Source of the DNA: an uncultured Arthrobacter sp.
GTDB lineage: Bacteria; Actinomycetota; Actinomycetes; Actinomycetales; Micrococcaceae
Direction: 5' to 3'
NCBI RefSeq assembly: GCF_947495145.1
Contig: NZ_CANLXP010000013.1
Span: forward strand, 35,828 to 99,827
Length of the DNA stretch: 64,000 bases
This document shows positions 7,448 through 15,964 of this stretch, piece after piece; the stretch's first letter is position 1, and each line of letters opens with the position of its first letter. The position numbers were made by a program, and so were the translations under genes. The notes beneath the pieces are model-generated. The model saw only the letters and a list, made by a program, of their open reading frames with translations. It was not told where the DNA came from and ran no database searches.

Positions 7448-10400
7448 TTACTTCCCGTTCGCCTTGAGCACGAAGGGAGCGAACGCTATCCAGTCAACGT
7501 CTGGCGCAACTGCGTAACCGGGTAGAACGGTGTCGTCGCCGGTGCTTGGCGTAGCCCCCTCGTCGATGAACAGAGTAGGCCGCGTGTTGCCGAAGGTGAT
7601 CTCCCCCTTGTTGGTTGTGAGATCCAGGGGCATCACTGCTTCCCAGAAGTTCGTGGAGGTGTAGGTATACCGGAATGTGGTTCGTCCAGCGAGACCTTCA
7701 ACTCCCTGCTCGTTGGCCTGAAGCCCCAGGTCCACCACCTGCGGGTTGTAATCGTGCGTTCCTTCGATGTCATCGTTCGAGAAATGGACGATGGCGTTGT
7801 AGGCGCCCGCCTTATCGAAGCCCTTGAGCCTCGGAATGGTCAGCTTGCCTTCATCCGCGGCATTGCCGTTGGTGATGCCCAGTCCCTGAACGAACCCACC
7901 GCCGCTGCCGTTGGTCAAGGCATCGCCAAACCCGGACACAGCAGCCGTACCGGAAAGACCAACGGTCTTCAGGTCCTCGGCCTCGATGCGGATGATGCTC
8001 GCGTCACCCTCCACCGCGCGGGTGGTGGTGACCGCAGCGACGTTGGCCGTAGCGTTGCTCGTCAGTTCGAGCTCCGAAATACCCTCGGGCAGGTGGACCC
8101 GGACAGTGGACTTCCACGCCGGTGCCTTCGCGTTGAAGGTTGCGGCTTCCCGTCCGTTCACGGTGAGTGTGGTCTTGGCTCCACCCGGGCCATCCCACGC
8201 GACCGCGATATCGTAGTAGCCCGACTCGTAGGTGGAGGGGTACAGATCAACCCGGCTACCCTCGGAAAGGCTCGCGCTCCCCTTGGCCAGCGTCGCGCCG
8301 TCGATGAGGCGGAACGTCGATGCGGGGTATTCCACCGACTCGGAATTCACCGAGTCGCCGACGCGCACCAGCTCGAACCGGTCGAGAGTGACGCCGCCCT
8401 GGTCGCCCGCTCCGGGCAGCAGTGTGGAGCCGTCCTTGCTTGTTCGCAGGCTGAGAGTGCGTTCGCCTGCTTCAAGGTGCACGTAGACCTCAGCCGATCC
8501 GCGTGCCACAGTGCGCACGTTGCTGGGCTTGATCGCATTGGCGCCATACTGCACCACCTCGGAGAACGCGTCATCCACGAACAACGCATGCTGCGCGGCG
8601 GCTCCGGGCGTGGCTCCCAGAACCTGGAGGCGGTACAGGCCGGCGGTCTTCACGTTCACGGTCCACTCGGCCCGCGAATCGACCGCCGAGAAACCGGAAA
8701 CATCCCGGTCACCTGAGGCGCGGTAGCCCGACGGAGTACGGACCGACGACGCTTGCAGGCCGGCAGTCTCCGCCTCGGTTACGTGGCGCTCTCCCTGAGC
8801 AGCCGCGGCTGCTTCCACGTTGCGTTCCGCCGCCGGGGTCACGATCACCTGGTAGGCGCTGCTGGAGTTCGCTGATGGAATTCGCAGGTCCACCTTGCCA
8901 TCTACAACGGGCAGTTCATCGGCCGCAACGACCACCCTCGGTGCTCCGGCGATGCCGTCGGTGCCGCTCACAAGGTTCTCGCGCACTTCCACATCCACGG
9001 CGCCGCCGAAGGTAGCGTCGTCCAGGCCGGTCAGTGACAGCGCTCCGTCGCGTCCGGTGGGGATCCCGCCGACGATGACCTGGCCGCGCTTCGACTCCCG
9101 GTCAACGGCACCGATAGCCAGTTCCCTGCCGGTGGTAACCTGTACGGTACGCGATCCGGTCAGGTCTCCGTACCACTTGAAGAGCCACCAGCCGCCGTTG
9201 GCCGCGTTCACCTTGGCTTGGTTGTCGGACATAGTGCCCGACGCCGTCCAGTACGCCGTCTGCGCATCGACCTTCGCCGCCTCGAAACCGGCGAACCACC
9301 GCAGGAGGTTAGCTGGTGAGCTCATGTCGGTGCTGGCGCCCCACTCGGTGATGTTGATCGAGGGGATCTGCTCCGGCGAGAGGCCCACCTCGGCTGCGTA
9401 CCGGCGGAACAGGGATGCCCTGTCCGGAAGCCACTGGTATCCGCGCAGTTCGTGCCAGACATAGATGTCCGGCACGGTGTCGGTTGCGATGGCCATATTC
9501 AGGACGGTCTTGATGTTTCCTTCTCCGCGCCAGGCGGCGTCACCCGGTCCCGCGATCTTGGGTCGCTCGAGTCCGTACTTCGCGTAGGTCTCGGTGATGA
9601 CGTTCCAGGCGGCAACCCAATCGGTTGCGCCGTCGGGCGTGTAGCTGTTGGGCTGGTTCCCCAGGTGCATGAAGCGGTTGTAGAGGTCGTTCGTGTTCAG
9701 CCACTGCAGGTCAACCTCGTTGAACGGGATGAAGACGTACTTCTCAGGATTATCGGCTTCGCGGGCAACCTCGTCGACCACAATCTCGAGCACTTCCAGG
9801 TAGTCCCACGTGCCGTTCGCGGCGGCGGTGTACTCGCCGGTCAACCGCCCGTCCTCCCCGCGCGCGTAAGTGCGGTCATCTCCTGGCCGCTTGCCGCCGT
9901 TGTAGGGCCAGTCCGGATAGTAGTCCTGCGTATACAGGTAAAGATCTTCGCCGTACTTGTCGAAGAAGGTGTCCTCGATGTTGAAGGCGTCGCCGCCGGG
10001 ATGCTGTGTTCCGAACGGGGGCTTCTGCGAGATATTCGTCATCGCCGCGCCGTTCACCAGTGCCTGCGTGGGTGAGCCTTCGTCGCCGAGTCCGTACAGC
10101 GTTCCGGACGCTCCACCACGGAATTCCCCCGTGTCCTTGGCGAAGTCGACCACCACGCCAGTGGTGGGGCGCTCGGAGACGGTGACGTTCGCAACCAGCG
10201 GCTGTGCCCATCCGGTGATGGTGCCCCTAACGGTGAACGTTGCGCCTGCGGTGGCGTAGGCCGAGGAAGGCACGGCGTCCCAGGTGATCGCGGCGGTAGT
10301 CGCCGTCCCTGACTCGCGGGTCACGTTCACGGTGCCGGGAAGGGCCGGCGCTACGCCCGCCGGCGTCGACACGTCGAAGTTCTGACGCTCCACTGATGCG

Positions 10401-11230
10401 ACTCCTCCTACGTAGTCAGAGTAGATCCCCGATACCTGCTCTGCAGTCAGTGCAGTCTTGTAGACAGCGAAGTCGTCGAAGGCTCCTCCGAAAAATGCGG
10501 CCCATGGGCCCGACCAGGGAACACGTCCGATCAGGCCGGAGCGGGTGCTGTTGGCGGCGGCCAGCTTGCTGAAGTCGAGGCTGACTGCTTCCTTCCGGAT
10601 CAGGTCGCCGTTGATGTAGTAGGCCACCGAACTGCCGTCGGACACCGTCGTGAGGTGCGCCCAGGTATTGGTTGGAAGTGGATTCGGCGCGACGGCCTTG
10701 ACCTCGGTGCCGGAGTTGGCGACGGCCTTCGACTGACCGCCCTCATTCGGAACCATGTACAGGCCCCAGTTGTCCGCCGGCAGTGCGTCGCTTCCCACGA
10801 TGTAGGCCCAGGGAAGCTGGTTGGCGTTGGCGCCGTCCCACTTGATCCAGGCGGAGACGGTCATCGCCGTCGTGTCCTTGAACAGACCGGCCGGAATATC
10901 CAGGTACGGCTTGTCGCTGGAGGAGGAGTTCTGCGCTCCCCCAGGGAAGAGACCAGCCTGCCCGGTGGCGGAAGAAGGTCCGTCACCGCGGCTCAAAGCT
11001 GGAGCATTCCGCACTCGGGCATCGAAGGCGTTTCCGAGGGAACCCTCGTTCTGGATCACTCCGGCGGAGGCATCTCCGTCGAAAGTGTACAGAATGGCCG
11101 GTTCCGGAGGCGCTTCTTCTGCACCTGCTGCAGGAATGCTCACGATGACCGAGGTGGCCGCCAAGGGAAGCCCGGTCAGTACTGCAAGCGCGGCCTTCAG
11201 GCCCCGCCTCTTGCTGTGGGAGTCTTTCAT
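7448..11230 (-). CDS. Secreted modular glycoside hydrolase (LamG, Ig-like, clan GH-A-like catalytic domain, CBM)
   Basis: A 1,260-residue exported enzyme. Residues 1-38 form a Sec signal peptide (basic N-terminus, 'LTGLPLAATSVIVSIPAAGAEEA'). About 40-280 is a LamG/concanavalin-type domain ('DTTAMTVSAWIKWDG'). About 285-360 is a Big_4-like Ig domain. The catalytic region spans about 365-700, with 'FIPFNEVD' near 503 (likely acid/base Glu) and 'INITEWG' near 626 (likely nucleophile Glu), the paired Glu motifs of clan GH-A (GH39-like). Two later regions resemble CBM6/35 carbohydrate-binding modules. There is no sortase or lipid anchor, so it is probably released. It is divergent from the alpha-galactosidase operon and shares LacI operators. 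The exact GH family and substrate are not determinable here. Confidence 0.75.
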   Translation of the reverse strand: MKDSHSKRRGLKAALAVLTGLPLAATSVIVSIPAAGAEEAPPEPAILYTFDGDASAGVIQNEGSLGNAFDARVRNAPALSRGDGPSSATGQAGLFPGGAQNSSSSDKPYLDIPAGLFKDTTAMTVSAWIKWDGANANQLPWAYIVGSDALPADNWGLYMVPNEGGQSKAVANSGTEVKAVAPNPLPTNTWAHLTTVSDGSSVAYYINGDLIRKEAVSLDFSKLAAANSTRSGLIGRVPWSGPWAAFFGGAFDDFAVYKTALTAEQVSGIYSDYVGGVASVERQNFDVSTPAGVAPALPGTVNVTRESGTATTAAITWDAVPSSAYATAGATFTVRGTITGWAQPLVANVTVSERPTTGVVVDFAKDTGEFRGGASGTLYGLGDEGSPTQALVNGAAMTNISQKPPFGTQHPGGDAFNIEDTFFDKYGEDLYLYTQDYYPDWPYNGGKRPGDDRTYARGEDGRLTGEYTAAANGTWDYLEVLEIVVDEVAREADNPEKYVFIPFNEVDLQWLNTNDLYNRFMHLGNQPNSYTPDGATDWVAAWNVITETYAKYGLERPKIAGPGDAAWRGEGNIKTVLNMAIATDTVPDIYVWHELRGYQWLPDRASLFRRYAAEVGLSPEQIPSINITEWGASTDMSSPANLLRWFAGFEAAKVDAQTAYWTASGTMSDNQAKVNAANGGWWLFKWYGDLTGSRTVQVTTGRELAIGAVDRESKRGQVIVGGIPTGRDGALSLTGLDDATFGGAVDVEVRENLVSGTDGIAGAPRVVVAADELPVVDGKVDLRIPSANSSSAYQVIVTPAAERNVEAAAAAQGERHVTEAETAGLQASSVRTPSGYRASGDRDVSGFSAVDSRAEWTVNVKTAGLYRLQVLGATPGAAAQHALFVDDAFSEVVQYGANAIKPSNVRTVARGSAEVYVHLEAGERTLSLRTSKDGSTLLPGAGDQGGVTLDRFELVRVGDSVNSESVEYPASTFRLIDGATLAKGSASLSEGSRVDLYPSTYESGYYDIAVAWDGPGGAKTTLTVNGREAATFNAKAPAWKSTVRVHLPEGISELELTSNATANVAAVTTTRAVEGDASIIRIEAEDLKTVGLSGTAAVSGFGDALTNGSGGGFVQGLGITNGNAADEGKLTIPRLKGFDKAGAYNAIVHFSNDDIEGTHDYNPQVVDLGLQANEQGVEGLAGRTTFRYTYTSTNFWEAVMPLDLTTNKGEITFGNTRPTLFIDEGATPSTGDDTVLPGYAVAPDVDWIAFAPFVLKANGK

Positions 11231-11260
11231 CTAAACCTCTACGTTGAGTAAGAACAATTA

Positions 11261-11274
11261 TGAAAGCGCTATCA
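11261..11274 (-). promoter_or_regulatory. LacI-family operator 1 (upstream of the hydrolase)
   Basis: tgaaagcgctatca fits the LacI/GalR pattern TGxAAxCGxTxxCA. It lies 31-44 nt upstream of the hydrolase start, inside its promoter/leader region. Confidence 0.7.
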
Positions 11275-11388
11275 TCGGTGGGGCCAGCCTAGCGCGGGCT
11301 CACCCAAGAACGCTAGTGCTATTTCTACTGCGACACATTTGACGGGCTCGTTACGTTTCTCCTACAAGCCCAGCCGCAGTACGTAACT

Positions 11389-11402
11389 TGATACCGGTTT
11401 CA
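11389..11402 (+). promoter_or_regulatory. LacI-family operator 2
   Basis: tgataccggtttca reads TGAAACCGGTATCA on the other strand and fits the LacI operator pattern. It lies 21 bp from operator 3 and is in the opposite orientation to it. Confidence 0.7.
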
Positions 11403-11411
11403 GAAAATGTA

Positions 11412-11439
11412 TTGCGGAAGCTTCTGAAATCGGTATCAT
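11412..11439 (+). promoter_or_regulatory. Candidate sigma-70-type promoter of the alpha-galactosidase operon
   Basis: TTGCGG, a 16-bp spacer and TATCAT form a plausible -35/-10 pair about 48 nt before the GTG start. The -10 box overlaps operator 3, so a bound LacI protein would block it. Inferred by eye only. Confidence 0.45.
11424..11437 (+). promoter_or_regulatory. LacI-family operator 3, overlapping the promoter
   Basis: tgaaatcggtatca fits TGxAAxCGxTxxCA and resembles operator 2 closely (tgaaaccggtatca), with a shared flanking ttc. It overlaps the candidate -10 element. Confidence 0.7.
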
Positions 11440-11486
11440 CGGTAAGGTGATCGCAGTCACGGTCACGGAAATCGCATAGGAGCGAA

Positions 11487-13586
11487 GTGCCTAACAGTCT
11501 GTCCTGGGGTCAACCCAGCCTCACCCTCGAGTTCTCGTGGGACGTCGATGCCCCCGTTACCCTCGTAGGTGCCACGAGCAAAGAGGTGATGCTCAAGACC
11601 TCCAACCCAATGCCGGTCGTGGAAATCCTCACTCCGGGCTCCGGCCGCATTCCGGCCTCCAGCAGGCTCGCCCACACGACACTAGGGCAGTCACTGCGCT
11701 ACGTCTCGCATAAAGAGATCGAATCGCCATTCGGGCCGGCGCTTCAGGTCCGGATGGCCAGCGGGCCGATGGACGTCCTCCTTCGGCTGGAAATGCCCTA
11801 CGGCGTTGGCGCAGTGCGCTCGACCGTGACCATTACCAATACCTCAAGCGCCGACGACGTCATCCTCCAGGCGGTGACCTCCTGGTCCGCGGGATTCGGC
11901 GATGCCGGGCCCGGAACAGACCCGCTCACCGACTGGGAAGTCACCTCAGGCGTCAATGACTGGCTCGGTGAAGGGCGCTGGGATACCCGGGCGCTGCGCG
12001 GTCCGGACTTTCCACGCTTGGCGCAGGAACTTACCGGCCACAATCCCCGTGGATCAATGAGCCGTGTGTCGACCGGATCCTGGTCCACCGGCCACCATCT
12101 TCCCGTGGCCGCCCTCCACTCCGCCAGCGCCGGCGTGGCCTGGGCCTGGCAGATCGAACATAACGGCGCGTGGCGCTGGGAGATCGGCGAGGACACTGCC
12201 GGTGGTTATCTCGCGTTGTCCGGCCCCACCGAGCGCGACTCCGCGTGGACCAAGGTCCTGCGGCCCGGCGAATCCTTTGCCTCAGTGCCCGCATCCGTGG
12301 CGCTGGGCGCCGACCTGACCGACGTCATGGCTGCACTGACGGCGTTCCGTCGGGCAGCCCGCAGGGATCACGCTGACAATCGGAACCTGCCCGTCGTCTT
12401 CAACGACTACATGAACACGCTCGACGGCGATCCCACCACCGAGAAGCTGCTTCCGCTGATTCATGCTGCCGCCGCCGTCGGCGCGGAGATCTTCTGTATC
12501 GACGCTGGCTGGTACGACGACACCGGGTTCTGGTGGGACGGCGTCGGCGAATGGCTGCCCTCCACCACACGCTTCCCGAATGGACTGGGAGAAGTAATCG
12601 CGGAGATCCAGAAGCTTGGGATGGTGCCCGGACTCTGGCTTGAACCCGAGGTCATCGGCCTGCGCAGTCCTGTTGCCGAGCGGCTCCCGCATGAAGCGTT
12701 CCTCAGTCGCCACGGCGAGCGCATCGTCGAACACGGCCGGTATCACCTGGACCTGCGCCATCCTGCGGCAGTGAACCACCTGAATGAGGTGGTCGATCGG
12801 CTGGTCGCCGAGTTCGGCCTCGGATTCTTCAAGTTCGACTACAACATCGATCCGGGCAGCGGTACCGACGTAAATGCCGACAGCCCCGGCGACGGTCTCC
12901 TGTGCCACAACCGTGCGCAGCTCGCGTGGCTGGACTCGGTGCTTGACCGGCATCCGGATCTGGTCATCGAGAACTGCTCCTCGGGAGCCATGCGGATGGA
13001 TTTCGCACTGCTGTCCAGGCTCGCCATGCAATCGACCTCCGACCAGCAGGACTTCCTGAAGTACCCACCGATCGCAGCCTCGGCGCCGCTGTCCATGCTG
13101 CCGGAGCAGGCAGCGAGCTGGGCCTACCCGCAGCCCGGGATGAGCTTGGAGGAAGTGTCCTTCTGCCTCGCCACGGGCCTGCTTGGCCGGTTCTACCTCT
13201 CGGGCTACCTCAACAATATGGAGGAAGCTCAGCTGGGCCTGGTACGGGAAGCGGTCAGGCTCGCGAAAGAGTTGCGGGTCGACCTCCCGAGCTCCCACCC
13301 GTTCTGGCCGATCGGGCTGCCCGGCTGGACCGACGGATGGGTTTCCCTCGGACTGTCAGCTCCGGAACGGGACCTGGTGACCGTCTGGAACCGCAACGGC
13401 GAAACGGAAACCCACCTGTCCCTGCCGCACCTGGCCGGTTCGCCGATCACTATCTCCACTATCTTCCCTTCGGCGCTGCCGGAGTGGACTACCGCCTGGA
13501 ACCCGGATACAGCCACGTTGACCGTGCGCTGCCAACCCGGCGTTTCAGCCCGGATCCTCCAAATCACATCAACCGTCGAGGCCTGA
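11487..13586 (+). CDS. Alpha-galactosidase, glycoside hydrolase family 36
   Basis: A 699-residue cytosolic enzyme (no signal peptide) that removes terminal alpha-galactose from oligosaccharides. Residues about 1-280 form the N-terminal beta-supersandwich. The TIM barrel follows with 'EIFCIDAGWYDD', 'GLWLEPEVIG', 'YHLDLRHPA', the nucleophile in 'FFKFDYN' (Asp near residue 450), and 'ENCSSGAMRMD', whose Asp near 505 is the expected acid/base. Length and motif order are normal for GH36. The GTG start is preceded by 'taggagcgaa'. It is the first gene of an apparent operon with a sugar ABC importer and a LacI regulator. Confidence 0.93.
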   Translation: MPNSLSWGQPSLTLEFSWDVDAPVTLVGATSKEVMLKTSNPMPVVEILTPGSGRIPASSRLAHTTLGQSLRYVSHKEIESPFGPALQVRMASGPMDVLLRLEMPYGVGAVRSTVTITNTSSADDVILQAVTSWSAGFGDAGPGTDPLTDWEVTSGVNDWLGEGRWDTRALRGPDFPRLAQELTGHNPRGSMSRVSTGSWSTGHHLPVAALHSASAGVAWAWQIEHNGAWRWEIGEDTAGGYLALSGPTERDSAWTKVLRPGESFASVPASVALGADLTDVMAALTAFRRAARRDHADNRNLPVVFNDYMNTLDGDPTTEKLLPLIHAAAAVGAEIFCIDAGWYDDTGFWWDGVGEWLPSTTRFPNGLGEVIAEIQKLGMVPGLWLEPEVIGLRSPVAERLPHEAFLSRHGERIVEHGRYHLDLRHPAAVNHLNEVVDRLVAEFGLGFFKFDYNIDPGSGTDVNADSPGDGLLCHNRAQLAWLDSVLDRHPDLVIENCSSGAMRMDFALLSRLAMQSTSDQQDFLKYPPIAASAPLSMLPEQAASWAYPQPGMSLEEVSFCLATGLLGRFYLSGYLNNMEEAQLGLVREAVRLAKELRVDLPSSHPFWPIGLPGWTDGWVSLGLSAPERDLVTVWNRNGETETHLSLPHLAGSPITISTIFPSALPEWTTAWNPDTATLTVRCQPGVSARILQITSTVEA

Positions 13587-13603
13587 GAACCTCACACACC
13601 ACC

Positions 13604-13629
13604 TTCCTGCGGACGTCCGCCCGCAGGAA
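13604..13629 (+). promoter_or_regulatory. Intercistronic hairpin between alpha-galactosidase and binding-protein genes
   Basis: ttcctgcgg / ccgcaggaa form a perfect 9-bp stem with an 8-nt loop, 18 nt after the stop and just upstream of the next RBS (aaaggag). It could be an mRNA processing or stability element. Confidence 0.6.
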
Positions 13630-13650
13630 CTACAAAAGGAGAGCAATTCG

Positions 13651-14967
13651 ATGAAGAAGTGCATCAGGGCGACAGCGCTTGTCGCCGCTGCGACCTCGCT
13701 GGTCTTGGCTGGCTGCAGCGATCCCGGGGCCGGAAGCACCGCTGCGGAAGGTCCCGTTGAGTGGCCTGCGCAGGACACCGATCTTGCCGGGACCACGCTC
13801 ACCATCTGGGCCGCGCAGAACTCGAACACCGTACCGGAAAGCGTTGTGGCCGGTTTCGAAGAACTGACCGGCGCCGAGGTCGAGGTCGAAACCATCCCCG
13901 ACCCCTACGAGCAAGGCGTCCAGACCAAGGTGGCCACCGGAGACAAGCCCGACCTCGCGTTCTGGCAGCCCACCGCCTCACAGCTGACAGCGTTGAACGC
14001 ATCCACCAACCTCCAGCCACTGAACGACGCTCCCTGGGTGGAGTCGCTTAAGCCCGAGCTGCAGGACATGACCGGAATCCTCGAAGACACCCGGTATGCC
14101 GCACTGATCACCACTCCGGCCGTCGAGGGCGTCTACTACAACAAGGAGGTTTTCGAGGAGGCAGGCATTTCGGAGCTGCCGACCGACTGGGATACCTTCG
14201 TGGAGCTCGGACGGGAACTGAAGGGCCAGGGAGTCACCCCGTTCTACGAGATGGGCGCAGACCGCTGGGCCACGCAGTGGTGGGTGCAGGTTCAGCTGGC
14301 CGAAGCCGCCAAGGACGGCTTGTGGGATCGCGTGAACGCCGGTGAGGAGAAGTTCACCGATGAGACCATTCAGGGTGCGATCGATAACTACAACGGCCTC
14401 ATCGAAGAGGGTCTCTTCAACGAGGACATCAAGACCGCTACCTTCGAGGACCAGGGAGACGCCCTCCTCGCAGGAGACGCCGCCATGGTCGTCCAGGTGA
14501 ACTCGTTCTTCTCACAGCTCCAGGCCAAGACCGACACGGCCGAGCTGAACGAAAAGATCGGCTTCTTCCCGATCGGTCCCGGCGGCAACGTCGGCACCTT
14601 CATCCCGGACCAGAGCAACGCCCTCGTCGCCTTCAAGACCGGCGATGCAGAGAAGGAAGCAGCATCACGCCAGCTCCTCAGCTACTGGATGGGCGAGGGT
14701 TACGGCGACTTCGTTGCCGCGCAGTCGACCGTGTCCCTGCAGGACAGCGTAACCACCCCCGAGGACGTCCCCGAAGCGCTCCTTTCCGTCAGTGACTCGC
14801 TGGGCGATTCGGTTCCGTCGATGCAGGCTGCCGCCATTGCCAACCCGGACCTGTACATTTTCCTCGCCGATATGATCCAGGGCACGAAGACGCCCGAGGA
14901 AGTAGCGCAGGCCACCCAGGACCAGTTCGCCGAACTCGCCCGGGCGCAGGGCGCAACCGGGTTCTAA
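13651..14967 (+). CDS. Sugar ABC transporter substrate-binding lipoprotein
   Basis: A 438-residue family 1 (MalE-like) extracellular binding protein. It has a signal peptide with lipobox 'LVLAGC' and the typical blocks 'LTIWAAQNSNTVPESVVAGFEEL', 'YNKEVFEEAGISELPTDWDTF', 'GDAAMVVQVNSFFSQL' and 'IGFFPIGPGG'. It captures an oligosaccharide outside the membrane and delivers it to the two downstream permeases. A strong RBS (aaaaggag) precedes the ATG. Hairpins on both sides may raise its mRNA level relative to the permease genes, as is usual for binding proteins. By context the ligand is probably an alpha-galactoside. Confidence 0.93.
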   Translation: MKKCIRATALVAAATSLVLAGCSDPGAGSTAAEGPVEWPAQDTDLAGTTLTIWAAQNSNTVPESVVAGFEELTGAEVEVETIPDPYEQGVQTKVATGDKPDLAFWQPTASQLTALNASTNLQPLNDAPWVESLKPELQDMTGILEDTRYAALITTPAVEGVYYNKEVFEEAGISELPTDWDTFVELGRELKGQGVTPFYEMGADRWATQWWVQVQLAEAAKDGLWDRVNAGEEKFTDETIQGAIDNYNGLIEEGLFNEDIKTATFEDQGDALLAGDAAMVVQVNSFFSQLQAKTDTAELNEKIGFFPIGPGGNVGTFIPDQSNALVAFKTGDAEKEAASRQLLSYWMGEGYGDFVAAQSTVSLQDSVTTPEDVPEALLSVSDSLGDSVPSMQAAAIANPDLYIFLADMIQGTKTPEEVAQATQDQFAELARAQGATGF

Positions 14968-14974
14968 TCGAGAA

Positions 14975-15009
14975 AAAGGGGTGCCGGCGCTCTGCGTCGG
15001 CACCCCTTT
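14975..15009 (+). terminator. Strong intra-operon hairpin after the binding-protein gene
   Basis: aaaggggtgccg / cggcacccctttt form a perfect 12-bp stem ending in TTT, 7 nt after the stop and 16 nt before the permease start. It is probably a partial terminator or 3' protective element that sets the binding-protein:permease ratio. Confidence 0.75.
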
Positions 15010-15025
15010 CAGGAAAGGCACCATC

Positions 15026-15964
15026 ATGACTGCGAGTATCACCTCAACGCGGAAAGAGGCACCGCCTCAATCGACAGCGCCGACTCCGCGACCGGATCGC
15101 AGGCACAAGGACCATCCGCTCTGGTTCCTCGTTCCCGCCCTGATTGTCCTCGTGGTCTTCTTCTTCATCCCCACGGTGTTCAACTTTGTCTACGCCTTCA
15201 CAGACTGGTCCAGCTTCAAGTCAGCGATCAATTTCATCGGCACCGAGAACTTTGTATCGCTGTTCTCCAACGGCACACTGCTCAACTCCCTGAAGGTCAC
15301 TTTGATCTATGCGGTGCTGGTAGCGATCTTCCAGAACCTCTTCGGCCTGATACTTGCCCTGCTGCTGGAACGGGACACCAAAGTGAACCGCGCAGTGCGG
15401 GTGGCGTTCTTTGTTCCCGTCATCATGTCTGCGCTCGCCGTCGGCTACATCTTCCAGGCCCTCCTGAAGCCCGGGGGTGCGTTGAACGGCATCCTTAGCT
15501 TCGTCTCCGGCTCCGAGGTATCCATCGCATGGCTGGGCAACACCACCTGGACTATCGTCGTAGTTGCGCTCGTGCATGCCTGGAAATGGATGGGCCTCTC
15601 GATGCTCATCTATCTGGCCGGCCTGAAGACCATCAGTGAGGACGTCGTCGAGGCCGCGAAGATCGACGGCGCATCTTGGTGGGCAACCTTCCGCAAAATC
15701 CGCTTCCCGCTTCTGGCACCGGCCGTCACCTTCAATGTTGCAACGGCTCTGCTCGGCTCCATGAACGGCTTCGACATCGTTCAGGCCACCACCGAGGGCG
15801 GACCCGGCGGAACCACGGAGCTTTTGAACATTTTCATCTTTCGTACCTTCGGCCAGGGGCTCTTTGCCCAGGCGACAACCATGAGCCTGGTCTTGTTCCT
15901 GACCGTCATGATCCTGGCCTTCCCCCTAATCTCGATTCTCCGCAAGAGGGAGGACGTACTGTGA
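15026..15964 (+). CDS. Sugar ABC transporter permease (MalF-like)
   Basis: A 312-residue six-TM permease. The conserved EAA loop appears as 'EAAKIDGASWWATFRKIRFPLLAP', which contacts the ABC ATPase. The N-terminus is basic and Pro-rich, before the first TM ('LWFLVPALIVLVVFFFIPTVF'). The ORF track begins at 14981 inside the terminator hairpin. The ATG at 15026, after 'aggaaaggcacc', is clearly the start. The stop overlaps the second permease (GTGA). Confidence 0.92.
   Translation: MTASITSTRKEAPPQSTAPTPRPDRRHKDHPLWFLVPALIVLVVFFFIPTVFNFVYAFTDWSSFKSAINFIGTENFVSLFSNGTLLNSLKVTLIYAVLVAIFQNLFGLILALLLERDTKVNRAVRVAFFVPVIMSALAVGYIFQALLKPGGALNGILSFVSGSEVSIAWLGNTTWTIVVVALVHAWKWMGLSMLIYLAGLKTISEDVVEAAKIDGASWWATFRKIRFPLLAPAVTFNVATALLGSMNGFDIVQATTEGGPGGTTELLNIFIFRTFGQGLFAQATTMSLVLFLTVMILAFPLISILRKREDVL

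Noticed and set aside
12282-13298. 338-aa ORF on the minus strand
   Set aside because: Antisense shadow of the GH36 alpha-galactosidase, whose motifs are unambiguous.
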